64,000 bases of DNA from Macrococcoides psychrotolerans (lineage in GTDB: Bacteria > Bacillota > Bacilli > Staphylococcales > Staphylococcaceae): assembly GCF_038095555.1 (NCBI RefSeq), contig NZ_CP124591.1, positions 1,302,001 through 1,366,000 on the forward strand, in the 5' to 3' direction. The notes under the pieces were generated by a model, which did not search any database, was not told the origin of the DNA, and worked only from the letters and a program-made list of their open reading frames with translations. The translations under genes were made by a program, and so were the position numbers. This document shows positions 36,635 to 46,216 of the stretch, in pieces. The first letter of the stretch is position 1. Every line of letters begins with the position of its first letter.

Positions 36635-37975
36635 CTATTGCTCGGGATTAAAGACAAAACTGTTTTTTGAACGACGAACTTCCGGTTCATTGTTCTTTAT
36701 ACTTTCAACTTCATTCGTAATATTGAAAATCTCCTGGAAGAACTGCAGTTCCGCTGCTCTGTTCTCAGAACCACTCACTTCTTTTGCCTGTGAAATTGGA
36801 TCTTTAAGAATCTGGTTAATTATACTCTTCATATGCTTTGAGATTACCTTACGATCGCGCTCAGAAAGGTCAGGCATCTTACGGTCGATACTCTCCATCG
36901 TTGTTTCCTGAATTCTTAATGCTTTCTCACGTAAAGCAGTAATAACAGGTACGACACCCAGCATATTGATCCAGTCTACAAAAGACATCACTTGTTTATC
37001 AATCATCGTATAGATTACTTGCGCTGCACGTTCACGTTCTGCTAGATTGGCATCGACCAGACCCTTTAGGTCATCTACATCATAATTAAAGATAAGATCG
37101 ATATCATTTACTTTAGGATCAATATCACGTGGTACTGCGATATCAATTAAGACGAGCGACTTATTCTTACGTAACTTCATAATATCCTGCATCATCGGTT
37201 TCGTGATAATAAATTCCTGTGAACTCGTTGAAGAGATGACGATATCACTTTCAATAAGCGCACATTGAAGTTCTTGCAACGATACTTGACGACCGCCATA
37301 CTGATCTGCAAGTGATTTCGCTTTCTCAGCTGTACGGTTGATGACCGTAATATCTGTTGCTCCCGAGCCGACTAAGTTTTGTAGTGCCAGCTCAGCCATT
37401 TCACCCGCACCAACAATCAATATTTTCTTATTTTCAAGCTTACCTAATATTTTCTTACTTAATTCCACAGCTGCATAACTTACCGATACTGCTTTTGAAG
37501 AAATATCTGTCTCAGCATGTGCACGCTTTGCAAGCGTAATTGCATCTTTAAATAACTTATTAAAAACAGTTCCGGTCGTACCTTCACTTTGTGCAAGCAG
37601 AAAACTATCTCGAATTTGTCCAAGAATCTGTGTTTCACCAAGTACAATTGAATCCAGTCCTGTGATCACTTTGAAAAGGTGATGGATTGCTTCATTGCCA
37701 ACCTTTACATCCGTCACAGACTTAATCGTTTCGATATCAACATCAAACCATTCAGACATAAATGATTTTACGTAGTATCTACCTGTATGAACCTGGTCAG
37801 TAACAGCATAGATTTCTGTGCGGTTACATGTAGAAAGAATGACACCTTCTAGTATTGATTTTTGATTAATCAAAGCAGATAATGCCTGCTGAATTGATGA
37901 TTCACTAAATGCCAGCTTCTCCCTCAAGCTGACATCTGCTGTCTTGTGATTAACACTCACAACAACAATATGCAT
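36635..37975 (-). CDS. hemA: glutamyl-tRNA reductase
   Basis: First committed step of C5 heme synthesis: reduces glutamyl-tRNA to glutamate-1-semialdehyde. The 446-residue protein has the catalytic Cys in LSTCNRTEIYAV near residue 48-58, GQIRDSF, the NADPH site VGAGEMAELA near 188-198, and the C-terminal dimerisation helices. First gene of hemAXCDBL, with an extended -10 promoter just upstream. Confidence 0.97.
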   Translation of the reverse strand: MHIVVVSVNHKTADVSLREKLAFSESSIQQALSALINQKSILEGVILSTCNRTEIYAVTDQVHTGRYYVKSFMSEWFDVDIETIKSVTDVKVGNEAIHHLFKVITGLDSIVLGETQILGQIRDSFLLAQSEGTTGTVFNKLFKDAITLAKRAHAETDISSKAVSVSYAAVELSKKILGKLENKKILIVGAGEMAELALQNLVGSGATDITVINRTAEKAKSLADQYGGRQVSLQELQCALIESDIVISSTSSQEFIITKPMMQDIMKLRKNKSLVLIDIAVPRDIDPKVNDIDLIFNYDVDDLKGLVDANLAERERAAQVIYTMIDKQVMSFVDWINMLGVVPVITALREKALRIQETTMESIDRKMPDLSERDRKVISKHMKSIINQILKDPISQAKEVSGSENRAAELQFFQEIFNITNEVESIKNNEPEVRRSKNSFVFNPEQ

Positions 37976-38005
37976 ATTAACGCCCCCATTTTTGCCATTG
38001 TTACT

Positions 38006-38011
38006 ATTATA
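38006..38011 (-). promoter_or_regulatory. extended -10 promoter of the hem operon
   Basis: TGTTATAAT on the minus strand, about 30 bp before the hemA ATG. No convincing -35 hexamer is seen. Confidence 0.55.
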
Positions 38012-38065
38012 ACATTTCGTTCCCTTTATGCTTTAATTCTGCCCGATTTCATAAAAAATTCACAT

Positions 38066-38653
38066 TTATAGATATTTCTCGATTGCATTAAAAATCATCG
38101 GATTTTTATCTTTACTTAAAGCTGTATAGCTGATTAACGTATCTGATGGATCCATATCGAGATCCTGTTTGATTACCTTTAGATGTTTTTGAATTTTACC
38201 TTTAGGTATTTTATCTTCTTTAGTCGCAATGACGATTGTCGGTATATCATAATGCTTCAAAAAGTCATACATCAAACGATCATCTTCAGTAGGATTATGA
38301 CGTATATCCACAAGCTGTATCACACATGCAAGATTATCACGAGTAGTAATATACGTCTCGATCATCTTGCCCCAGCGTTCTCTTTCCGTTTTAGAAACTT
38401 TGGCATAACCATACCCTGGTACATCTACAAAAACAAGTTGTTCATCAATATTAAAGAAGTTTAACGTCTGAGTCTTACCAGGCTTTGAAGAAATTCTCGC
38501 CATACTCTTTCGACCGATCATCGTATTGATAAACGATGACTTCCCAACATTTGAGCGTCCCGCTAATGCAACCTCTTTCAATCCTGTATCAGGATATTGG
38601 TCAGGTTTCACCGCACTAATAATTATTTCTACATTATTTGGATTTATATTCAT
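38066..38653 (-). CDS. engB: ribosome biogenesis GTPase YihA/EngB
   Basis: Small essential GTPase of 50S assembly. The 195-residue protein has the P-loop GRSNVGKSSFIN near 31-42, the G3 motif VDVPGYGYAK, and the G4 motif TKEDK. The ATG at 38653 follows a GAGGAGA site; upstream in-frame ATGs lack one. Order clpX-engB-hemA follows Bacillus. Confidence 0.95.
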   Translation of the reverse strand: MNINPNNVEIIISAVKPDQYPDTGLKEVALAGRSNVGKSSFINTMIGRKSMARISSKPGKTQTLNFFNIDEQLVFVDVPGYGYAKVSKTERERWGKMIETYITTRDNLACVIQLVDIRHNPTEDDRLMYDFLKHYDIPTIVIATKEDKIPKGKIQKHLKVIKQDLDMDPSDTLISYTALSKDKNPMIFNAIEKYL

Positions 38654-38700
38654 TGTCGTCTCCTCTTCTTTCATCTCATCTATTATACATGAAATCATAC

Positions 38701-38730
38701 AAAAAAGAGAATGTACTGTTTACATTCTCT
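38701..38730 (-). terminator. terminator after clpX
   Basis: A 10-bp stem (38707-38716 with 38721-38730) followed by six T residues on the minus strand, just past the clpX stop. Confidence 0.85.
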
Positions 38731-38737
38731 TCATTGT

Positions 38738-39994
38738 TTATGCTGACGTAACTTCGATATTTATAAGTTCATCTTCAGTATTATAAAGTTCTGGAGACGC
38801 GCCATCTTCTATTGTCTCTTTAGTAATAACTACTTTTTTGACATCTGTTCTTGACGGAATACTGAACATAACTTCAAGCATACTTTCTTCGATAATCGAT
38901 CTTAAACCACGTGCACCAGTCTTACGCTCGATTGCAAGTTCGCTGATTGCAGTTAATGCTTCATCTGTAAACTCCAGGGAAACCCCATCAATTTCAAGCA
39001 TCTTCTTATATTGTTTGACTAATGCATTTTTAGGCTGAGTCAATATATTCTTCAGTGCATCAACATCTAACTGCTCTAGATTCGCAACAACTGGTATACG
39101 ACCAATGAACTCCGGAATAAGACCATAGCTTTGTAAGTCTTCAGGTTTTATCTGTGATAACAGCGTCGCCTCGTCAATACCTTGTTCTTTAATACCAGTA
39201 AAACCAATTACTTTTTCCCCTAAGCGACGCTTAATCACTTCGTCGATACCATCAAATGCGCCACCTAAAATAAACAGAATATTCGTTGTATCAATTTGTA
39301 TGAACTCCTGATTTGGATGCTTTCTTCCACCTTGTGGCGGTACACTTGCAACAGTACCTTCTAAAATTTTCAGCAATGCTTGTTGTACCCCTTCACCACT
39401 GACATCACGTGTGATGGATGTATTTTCAGATTTACGGGCAATCTTATCGATCTCATCGACATAGATAATACCTTTTTCTGCGCGTTCAACATCAAAGTCA
39501 GCTGCCTGAATTAAGCGCAGTAAGATGTTCTCTACATCTTCACCTACATAACCTGCTTCTGTAAGACTGGTTGCATCTGCAATTGCAAATGGTACATTAA
39601 GAGAACGTGCTAGCGTTTGAGCAAGTAAAGTCTTTCCGCTACCTGTTGGTCCGATTAATGCGATATTACTCTTTTGTATTTCCACACCATCTTCATCATT
39701 CAATGGATTAAATATACGTTTGTAATGATTATAAACCGCCACTGCCAGGGCTTTTTTCGCTTTGTCTTGTCCAATAACATAAGCATCCAGTAACGCCATC
39801 ATTTCGTGTGGTTTTGGAATTTCAGTAATCTCTTCGTGTTCAACAGTCTTTAGCTCTTCAGCTACAATCTCTGAGCATAATTCAATACATTCATTACATA
39901 TATATACGCCACTTCCTGCGACTAATTTCTTAACCTGATCTTGATCTTTTCCGCAGAAAGAACATTTTAAGTTTTCTTCTTCATTATTATACAC
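38738..39994 (-). CDS. clpX: ATP-dependent Clp protease ATP-binding subunit ClpX
   Basis: Hexameric unfoldase that feeds substrates to ClpP. The 418-residue protein has an N-terminal zinc finger (CSFCGKDQ and CNEC), Walker A GPTGSGKTLL near 117, Walker B YVDEIDK and the ClpP-binding loop region. Two GTG starts are possible; that at 39994 is preferred because its AGGGG site is at proper distance, while the one at 40003 overlaps it. Confidence 0.96.
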   Translation of the reverse strand: MYNNEEENLKCSFCGKDQDQVKKLVAGSGVYICNECIELCSEIVAEELKTVEHEEITEIPKPHEMMALLDAYVIGQDKAKKALAVAVYNHYKRIFNPLNDEDGVEIQKSNIALIGPTGSGKTLLAQTLARSLNVPFAIADATSLTEAGYVGEDVENILLRLIQAADFDVERAEKGIIYVDEIDKIARKSENTSITRDVSGEGVQQALLKILEGTVASVPPQGGRKHPNQEFIQIDTTNILFILGGAFDGIDEVIKRRLGEKVIGFTGIKEQGIDEATLLSQIKPEDLQSYGLIPEFIGRIPVVANLEQLDVDALKNILTQPKNALVKQYKKMLEIDGVSLEFTDEALTAISELAIERKTGARGLRSIIEESMLEVMFSIPSRTDVKKVVITKETIEDGASPELYNTEDELINIEVTSA

Positions 39995-40018
39995 TCTTAA
40001 CACCCCTATTCTTAAAAG

Positions 40019-40047
40019 AATATACTAAACATTTACAATGATTGCAA
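40019..40047 (-). promoter_or_regulatory. promoter of clpX
   Basis: TTGCAA (40042-40047), 17 bp and TATATT (40019-40024) on the minus strand, immediately after the tig terminator. Confidence 0.7.
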
Positions 40048-40066
40048 ATGATTAAACTAAAATTAA

Positions 40067-40112
40067 AAAACACGGACGAAATTCCTTAAAAGCAGGAGTC
40101 GCCGTGTCTTTT
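40067..40112 (-). terminator. terminator after tig
   Basis: A stem of about 13 bp with minor mismatches (40067-40079 with 40099-40112) around a 19-nt loop, followed by a T-run on the minus strand. Confidence 0.75.
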
Positions 40113-40136
40113 AACGGTAATGTATCACTTTACAAT

Positions 40137-41420
40137 TTATTTCTCTTTTGATTCTTTAACAAGAACATCGATTGCTTTTTGGATACGTAAGTCGTCTTTT
40201 AAAACTTCACCGTTACCAAGAGCAGCTTTAATGTCATCTACTGATAATCCGAACTGTTCGCTCATCTTAGAAAGTTCAGCATCTACATCTGCATCAGATA
40301 TTTCGATGTTTTCAGCTTTAGCAATTGCTGCTAATGTTAAGTTAGTTTTAACACGTGCTTCAGCATCAGCTTTCATGCTTTCTTTAAGTTGCTCTTCAGT
40401 TTGACCTGAGAATTGATAGTAAAGTTCTAAGTTTAAACCTTGTTGCGCAATACGTTGTTCAAACTCCTGCATCATACGGTCTAATTCTGTATTGATCATC
40501 GCTTCAGGAATATCAACTTTAGCATTTTCAACAGCTTGAGCAATTAAACTCTCTTTCATGTTGTTTTCTGCTTGTAATGTTTTTTGTTCTTGAAGATCTT
40601 TTTTGTATTTCTCTTTGTAAGCATCTACTGAATCAACTGACTCATCTAGTTCTTTCGCCATTTCATCATCTAATTCAGGTACTTCTTTAGATTTTACTTC
40701 GTTGATTTTCACTTTAAATACTGCTTCTTTACCAGCTAATTCTTCAGCGTGGTATTCTTCAGGGAACGTTACTGTAACATCTTTTTCGTCACCAACTTTA
40801 GTTCCTGCTAATTGTTCTTCAAACCCAGGGATGAATTGACCTGATCCGATTTCAAGATCGTATCCTTCAGCTTTTCCACCTTCGAATGCTTCATCATTAA
40901 CATAACCATCAAAGTCTAAGTTAACAACGTCGCCTTCAGCAACTTCGCCATCTTCTTTAACAACTAATTCAGCTTTACGTGCTAAATCAGCTTCGATTGC
41001 TTTATTTAAATCTTCTTCAGTTACTTCTGTATCTTCTTTTTCCACTTCAAGACCTTTGTAATCTCCAAGTTCTACTTCAGGTTCAACTGTAACTTTAGCA
41101 GTAAAGATTAATTCTTTACCCTTTTCCATTTGCTCGATATCGATTTCTGGGCGATCAACCGGGTTGATTCCAGCTTCTTCAACAGCTGCAGCATATGCAT
41201 CTGGTAAGATGAAATCTAATGCATCCTGGTATAATGCTTCTGCACCGAAACGTTGTTCGAACATTGGACGTGGCATTTTCCCTTTACGGAAACCTGGTAC
41301 GTTTACTTGTTTAACAACTTTCTTAAATGCTTTATCTAATCCTGCATTAACTTCTTCAGCTGGAACTGTTACTGTTAATACACCTTCGTTACCTTCTTGT
41401 TTTTCCCATTTTACTGACAT
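40137..41420 (-). CDS. tig: trigger factor
   Basis: Ribosome-bound chaperone for nascent chains. The 427-residue protein has the ribosome-binding motif VPGFRKGKMPR near residue 42-52, the FKBP-type prolyl isomerase domain (about 150-240) and the helical chaperone domain. The ATG at 41420 follows a GGAGGAA site. Its promoter is strong and its terminator lies just after. Confidence 0.97.
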   Translation of the reverse strand: MSVKWEKQEGNEGVLTVTVPAEEVNAGLDKAFKKVVKQVNVPGFRKGKMPRPMFEQRFGAEALYQDALDFILPDAYAAAVEEAGINPVDRPEIDIEQMEKGKELIFTAKVTVEPEVELGDYKGLEVEKEDTEVTEEDLNKAIEADLARKAELVVKEDGEVAEGDVVNLDFDGYVNDEAFEGGKAEGYDLEIGSGQFIPGFEEQLAGTKVGDEKDVTVTFPEEYHAEELAGKEAVFKVKINEVKSKEVPELDDEMAKELDESVDSVDAYKEKYKKDLQEQKTLQAENNMKESLIAQAVENAKVDIPEAMINTELDRMMQEFEQRIAQQGLNLELYYQFSGQTEEQLKESMKADAEARVKTNLTLAAIAKAENIEISDADVDAELSKMSEQFGLSVDDIKAALGNGEVLKDDLRIQKAIDVLVKESKEK

Positions 41421-41461
41421 GTGATATTCCTCCACGAATTTCTAATTTTTTCAACTCTCTC

Positions 41462-41489
41462 ATTATAACATAATACATGATAGCTTCAA
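41462..41489 (-). promoter_or_regulatory. promoter of tig
   Basis: TTGAAG (41484-41489), 16 bp and TATAAT (41462-41467) with an extended TG on the minus strand. Confidence 0.8.
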
Positions 41490-41509
41490 CAATCTACAAC
41501 TATTATTTT

Positions 41510-42454
41510 TTATCGGTTATACTTTTCAAGTTGATTTATTTTGTTCATTATATCAATTGTATGTTGATTACCCAAATCATCCGTCTTATTGTCTGTAAAC
41601 AACTGCAGAAAATAATGCGCATACGTCTGTATAATTAAATCCAGCTGCTGTTTATCAAAATATTCGAATTCCAGTGGGTATAGTAAAAGATGGTGCTGCT
41701 TCATTAATAACACTGCATGATCTGCAGCTGATGGCATTTCACGCTGCAGATAAGAATAAACTCCATCGATTACTTCTTGAAATTCTGATGTTTCAAGACG
41801 CGGTAGTTTTGATACCTCTATTTGCATGGTGAGGTTAAATTTCGTTATCGTCACATGCTTATCGCACTGCGCCATCAGCAAATACTGCAGAATAAATGAA
41901 ATGACTTTTGGATGTAATGTATTCGATTCTAATATATGTATAAACGACATCTGATAGGCGAAGTCGCCTTCATCAATCAACTTTAAGATTAATTCACATT
42001 GTGCATTACTATCAGAACTTTGGAACGTCACGATAAAATTTCTGCTCACACGTCTTTTCATTTCTAAAGCTTGGGCTGCTTCATCATACAATGGCATAAG
42101 CGTTATCAATAATTTCTGATCGACATTTTCTTGACGGAGCCTCTCTATTAATTCTACAACTGTCTGATATTGCTTATAATACATTAAACTTTCCAAAAAA
42201 TAAGGAATAATCTCGTTATACGCCTGATGCCCTTGGTTCAGAAGAATACTTGATTCTTCTTTAAGCTCAAGGAAGCTTTCAAGCTGATAGAGACATTCAA
42301 GCTTTAACAACTGCTCATCAGCACTCAGTTCAAAGTGCCTTTCGAATGTCATAAACACATCGTATGCATCTTCATAGCGACTACTTTTCATTGCATGACG
42401 AATTTGACGGCTTAAATTTTCCTTTAGTTTCGGGAAGATTATGATATCTGACAT
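41510..42454 (-). CDS. tetratricopeptide-like repeat protein (YsoA position)
   Basis: A 314-residue soluble protein made of helical repeats; stretches such as YEDAYDVFMTFERHFELS and QTVVELIERLRQENV have a TPR-like pattern. In Bacillus a TPR protein, YsoA, precedes tig, so this is probably its counterpart. No catalytic motif is visible. It lies one base after the Nudix gene, so the two form an operon. Function unknown. Confidence 0.7.
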   Translation of the reverse strand: MSDIIIFPKLKENLSRQIRHAMKSSRYEDAYDVFMTFERHFELSADEQLLKLECLYQLESFLELKEESSILLNQGHQAYNEIIPYFLESLMYYKQYQTVVELIERLRQENVDQKLLITLMPLYDEAAQALEMKRRVSRNFIVTFQSSDSNAQCELILKLIDEGDFAYQMSFIHILESNTLHPKVISFILQYLLMAQCDKHVTITKFNLTMQIEVSKLPRLETSEFQEVIDGVYSYLQREMPSAADHAVLLMKQHHLLLYPLEFEYFDKQQLDLIIQTYAHYFLQLFTDNKTDDLGNQHTIDIMNKINQLEKYNR

Positions 42455-42455
42455 A

Positions 42456-43076
42456 TTAATGACCTACGTTATAAATAGACTCGATAATTAACCTGGACCA
42501 TGATTCATATTCTGCGTTCTGCATCAGTGTATGTTCTTTCTTCCAGTCAATTTTAAGGGTATCTGTTTCATTTACAAATACATCAGAAGAAGCAACTTTC
42601 AATTTGAACACAAGTCCGATATGCACACGGCCAACTTCTGTGTCATCATCATTAATAAATCCAATGAGCTGCAATACATTTGCTGAAACATCACGAACAC
42701 CTACTTCTTCCTCCAGTTCACGACCTGCGTTCTCAAGTAGAACATCTTCAATTTGTGCGTTATCGATACGATTCATATGGCCGCCGATTCCGATAGAAGA
42801 TAGACCGTGGAGTCTCCCTTCGCCCCCACCAGCAAGACGTTCATACACTAAAATTTCATCGTTTTCATTTTCCAGGATACAATATGAAATCAACTGTTTA
42901 TATCGTTCATCTTCTTCCATATCTCCGCGGCGTTTCACTTCATACTTCGTTAGTGTCTCATATATTTCAAGCGCACGTTGATCTTCCATCGAGATAAAAC
43001 CATTGAAATGATTCTTCTCATGACTAAATATCGTTTCACGATCAACGACGATTATTTGCTCATCCAATTTATTCAT
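42456..43076 (-). CDS. Nudix hydrolase
   Basis: A 206-residue protein with a Nudix box ending in GRELEEEVGV (residues 118-127, with the metal-binding Glu residues in RELEEE). The part before it (GIGGHMNRID) is slightly longer than the classic Nudix box. An N-terminal extension of about 50 residues precedes the fold. The ATG at 43076 has a GAGGAG site; a longer reading would start inside the promoter without one. Substrate unknown. Confidence 0.8.
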   Translation of the reverse strand: MNKLDEQIIVVDRETIFSHEKNHFNGFISMEDQRALEIYETLTKYEVKRRGDMEEDERYKQLISYCILENENDEILVYERLAGGGEGRLHGLSSIGIGGHMNRIDNAQIEDVLLENAGRELEEEVGVRDVSANVLQLIGFINDDDTEVGRVHIGLVFKLKVASSDVFVNETDTLKIDWKKEHTLMQNAEYESWSRLIIESIYNVGH

Positions 43077-43166
43077 AGTATTTCTCCTCACAACAGATTT
43101 ATAGGTTACTTTGATTTTATCGAAATCAGACAATGCTTTCAATCGATATTTTCTGTACAAGTGATG

Positions 43167-43195
43167 ATTATAATCTAAATTCATTTATTGTGCAA
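43167..43195 (-). promoter_or_regulatory. promoter of the Nudix-TPR operon
   Basis: TTGCAC (43190-43195), 17 bp and TATAAT (43167-43172) on the minus strand. The leader to the Nudix start would be about 85 nt. Confidence 0.75.
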
Positions 43196-43275
43196 AGGAG
43201 GTAAAACAATATTTTAATATCCGTATTCGAACATGTTAAAATAGAAGAACGACGGATAACAAGGAGTAATTGACA

Positions 43276-44007
43276 ATGGAGAAAATTAGTATGCTTGAAA
43301 AAGCAATAAAAAAGAGCGAAAAAATAGTATTTTTCGGAGGTGCAGGAGTATCAACTGAAAGCGGTATCCCTGACTTTAGAAGCGCTGATGGAATCTTCAT
43401 GCAGGAAACTAGCATTGAACATTCACCAGAAGAAATTATTTCTATTGATTTCTTTAACAAATATCCAAAACAATATTTCAAGTTTCACTTTGATAAACTC
43501 GTGTATCCACATGCACAGCCGAATATTGCTCATCGTTTTATCACGAAACTCGAACAACAAGGCAAAGATGTGACCGTCGTAACACAAAATATCGATGGAC
43601 TACACCAATCAGCCGGCAACAGTAAAGTACTAGAATTGCACGGCAACGTTCAGACAAATTATTGCACACACTGCAAGAAAGTATTTCAATTAGAAGAACT
43701 TTCAATGGATAAAGACGGTATACCCAGATGTCCACACGATGATCATATCGTACGACCTGATATCGTGATGTATGGAGAAGCACTTAATTCATCGGTAATT
43801 ACAGAAGCAATCACTGCCATACAGAATGCTGATATGATGATTATCGCCGGGACATCGCTAGTCGTATATCCTGCATCAACCTTTGTAGATTTCTTTAATG
43901 GTGAAACACTTGCAGTAATCAACAAAACATCGCTACGAACAGTACGCAGCGATGCATTAATCTTTGAAGATTATATTGGAGAAGTCCTCAATGCTATAAA
44001 ATTATAA
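43276..44007 (+). CDS. cobB: NAD-dependent protein deacylase (sirtuin)
   Basis: Sir2-family enzyme that removes acyl groups from lysine using NAD. The 243-residue protein has the NAD motif FFGGAGVSTESGIPDFRS near 19-36, TQNIDGLH near 103-110 and the catalytic H122. The first zinc pair is C130/C133; the second is C152 with Asp at 155 and nearby His residues instead of a second Cys. An AAGGAG site fits the ATG at 43276 rather than the TTG at 43270. It is transcribed divergently from the Nudix gene. Confidence 0.93.
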   Translation: MEKISMLEKAIKKSEKIVFFGGAGVSTESGIPDFRSADGIFMQETSIEHSPEEIISIDFFNKYPKQYFKFHFDKLVYPHAQPNIAHRFITKLEQQGKDVTVVTQNIDGLHQSAGNSKVLELHGNVQTNYCTHCKKVFQLEELSMDKDGIPRCPHDDHIVRPDIVMYGEALNSSVITEAITAIQNADMMIIAGTSLVVYPASTFVDFFNGETLAVINKTSLRTVRSDALIFEDYIGEVLNAIKL

Positions 44008-44053
44008 AAAGAACGCTATAGAAAATAAAGAAATTTTCTATAGCGTTCTTTTT
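44006..44053 (+). terminator. terminator after the sirtuin gene
   Basis: A perfect 21-bp inverted repeat (44006-44026 with 44033-44053), overlapping the stop codon, with T-runs at its end. Confidence 0.88.
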
Positions 44054-44089
44054 GATTTTGAGAGAACATTTAAGTTCTCATCTCATTAG

Positions 44090-44163
<74 letters not shown>

Positions 44164-44291
44164 AATATTTAACACAAGATTAATTATAATCAACTTTAAG
44201 AGGTAAAGTCAACAACAATCGGAAAATAAATTGACTAATAATCACATCAATAATTTCTAATTACACAATAAAAAGATAAATACATTATAAA

Positions 44292-44316
44292 GCAGAGTCC
44301 TATCCAAGTACTCTGC
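44292..44316 (-). terminator. weak hairpin after the phosphodiesterase gene
   Basis: A 7-bp stem (44292-44298 with 44310-44316) with an 11-nt loop. The T-tract is poor, so function as a terminator is uncertain. The tRNA gene lies 128 bp downstream. Confidence 0.4.
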
Positions 44317-44325
44317 CTTACTGTT

Positions 44326-44826
44326 CTACAATAAAATGATTTCTTTATCTGTAATTTCATGATTCTGATTATAATACGTTATCATCTGATTCTCTTCTTC
44401 AACCGTTAATACTGCATAGGTCTCCACGTCCTCACTTCTTGACTGAGCAATCGATCCAGGGTTGATACATACGACACCTTGCACTGTTTCAATATGCTTG
44501 ACGTGAGTATGTCCATAGAAAGCAAGGTTACAATTTGCTTCAGCTGCTGCTTCTGCAAGTTTCACAAGACTTCTACCAACATCATATAAATGCCCGTGTG
44601 TTACAAAGGCATTTATATGATGCATCTGTATTCGTGTAGAAGATTTGAATTGATGACCATAATCACAGTTGCCTGCGACTCTGATATACGGCTTTAATTC
44701 AGGGTCACTATAATCAAATTCAGAATCACCGAGATGGATAAATATATCTGCATCGTCATGAACAGATACAATATCCGTCAAAATGCCTTTCATACGATGA
44801 TTATCACTTACGATTACCCACTTCAT
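44326..44826 (-). CDS. MJ0936-type metallophosphoesterase (YsnB)
   Basis: A 166-residue calcineurin-like phosphodiesterase. Metal ligands are visible in VSDNH (about 6-10), HLGDSE (about 31-36), VAGNCD (about 50-55) and the C-terminal GHTHVKH (about 101-107). In Bacillus, ysnB lies after the murI-rdgB genes as here. It starts 11 bp past the rdgB stop. The physiological substrate is not known. Confidence 0.88.
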   Translation of the reverse strand: MKWVIVSDNHRMKGILTDIVSVHDDADIFIHLGDSEFDYSDPELKPYIRVAGNCDYGHQFKSSTRIQMHHINAFVTHGHLYDVGRSLVKLAEAAAEANCNLAFYGHTHVKHIETVQGVVCINPGSIAQSRSEDVETYAVLTVEEENQMITYYNQNHEITDKEIILL

Positions 44827-44837
44827 AAGAACACCCC

Positions 44838-45413
44838 TTATATGATTTGTGAATCAAGTAATTGTTCAATTGCTTTACCACGATGTGAGATTCTTGCTTT
44901 TTCTTCACCTGTAAGCTCAGCTGTTGTTTTCCCGAGTTCTGGAACATAGAAGATTGGATCATATCCAAAGCCCTTATTTCCACGACGTTCAGTCAGTAAT
45001 TCACCTTCAACTTCACCTCTGAAAGTTTTCGTCTTTTCTCCAGGGATGCTCACTGCAATCACGCATACAAAACGTGCCTTTCGATTGTTCTGACCTTCCA
45101 TCTGCTGCAGAACAAGATCCAGATTTGATTCATCAGTAGCATCTTCTCCAGAATAACGTGCTGAATATATTCCCGGTGCATTATTCAGTGCCTCTACTTC
45201 TAATCCAGAGTCATCACTTATCACGATCTTGTTCAGTAATTGACAGGCATGTTCTGACTTTAATGCTGCATTCTCTTCAAATGTCGTTCCGGTCTCTTCA
45301 ACATCAAAATCTTTTATTAATTCTTTAATTCCAATCACTTTATGTGATTTAAAAATATGCTTAAAGTCATTGATCTTTCCTTTGTTTCCAGTAGCGATTA
45401 CGATTTCTTTCAT
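44838..45413 (-). CDS. rdgB: XTP/dITP diphosphatase
   Basis: Removes non-canonical purine triphosphates such as ITP, dITP and XTP. The 191-residue Ham1/RdgB protein begins VIATGNKGKINDF and has DDSGLEV near residue 68-74, YSARYSGE and GFGYDPIFY. The ATG at 45413 has a GGAGG site and overlaps the murI stop by 4 bp. Confidence 0.95.
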   Translation of the reverse strand: MKEIVIATGNKGKINDFKHIFKSHKVIGIKELIKDFDVEETGTTFEENAALKSEHACQLLNKIVISDDSGLEVEALNNAPGIYSARYSGEDATDESNLDLVLQQMEGQNNRKARFVCVIAVSIPGEKTKTFRGEVEGELLTERRGNKGFGYDPIFYVPELGKTTAELTGEEKARISHRGKAIEQLLDSQII

Positions 45414-46216
45414 ATATCCTCCAGTTGAATTGATTCGACATGTATATCTGGATCTTTTAACCATTCTCTTGCAATCTCAGTAAAATGTTCTGCATCACCA
45501 TTAACAAAGAAACGGTGTGCTGTAGCAGCAGGCTGTGTCACATGATCATTTCTAAACGTAAGAAGCGCACTCACCTCACGTGCCGTTTCTAGTCCTGATG
45601 AAATCACTTTCTTCTGATCATTGAAAAATCGATTGATATATTCCTGTAATAACGGATAATGTGTGCAACCGAGAATTACAGTATCACTTTTATGCGCCTT
45701 GAATTCCTGCAAAGCCTGAGAGATGATTCGCATACTTTCTGCTTCATCCTTATATCTTCTGCTTTCTACTAATGGTACGAATTCCGGACAACTTTTCCCA
45801 GCGACTTCAATATGAGGATTGATCATATGTATCTTCTCTTTATATGCATGCGAGCGTATTGTTCCTTCTGTTCCCAGCACAAGCACGTGATTATTTTCAG
45901 TCGTCATAATCGCTGTTCTGGCTCCGGGTTCGATTACACCGATAATCGGTATGTCAAATGTCGCACGCAGAGACTCAAGCGCGGCGGCAGTTGCAGTGTT
46001 ACAAGCAATGACAAGCATCTTTATATGTTTATTAATAAGGAATTCTGCCAGCTGTACTGTGAATCGTCTTACTTCCTCCTGTGTACGCGGACCATAGGGG
46101 CAACGCGCCTCATCACCAAGGTAGTAGATCGTTTCATTTGGAAGCTGTCGCATAATTTCTTTCGCTACAGTTAATCCACCAACGCCTGAATCAATTACTC
46201 CTATCGCTTGATTCAA
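45410..46216 (-). CDS. murI: glutamate racemase
   Basis: Makes D-glutamate for peptidoglycan. The 268-residue protein has the catalytic Cys residues in VIACNTATAAAL (about 72-83) and LGCTHYPLL (about 182-190), plus GVIDSGVGGLTV at the N-terminus. Translation is read from TTG at 46216 with an AAGGTGA site five bases before; this overlaps the end of the MarR gene by 26 bp. No ATG lies close to the conserved N-terminus. Confidence 0.93.
   Translation of the reverse strand: MNQAIGVIDSGVGGLTVAKEIMRQLPNETIYYLGDEARCPYGPRTQEEVRRFTVQLAEFLINKHIKMLVIACNTATAAALESLRATFDIPIIGVIEPGARTAIMTTENNHVLVLGTEGTIRSHAYKEKIHMINPHIEVAGKSCPEFVPLVESRRYKDEAESMRIISQALQEFKAHKSDTVILGCTHYPLLQEYINRFFNDQKKVISSGLETAREVSALLTFRNDHVTQPAATAHRFFVNGDAEHFTEIAREWLKDPDIHVESIQLEDI

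Noticed and set aside
43077..43184. N-terminal extension of the Nudix protein
   Set aside because: It would start within the promoter spacer and without a ribosome site; ATG 43076 has a GAGGAG site.
43193..43203. Strong plus-strand AAAGGAGG with no gene behind it
   Set aside because: No start codon lies at a suitable distance; the following bases do not open a convincing ORF. Probably chance.
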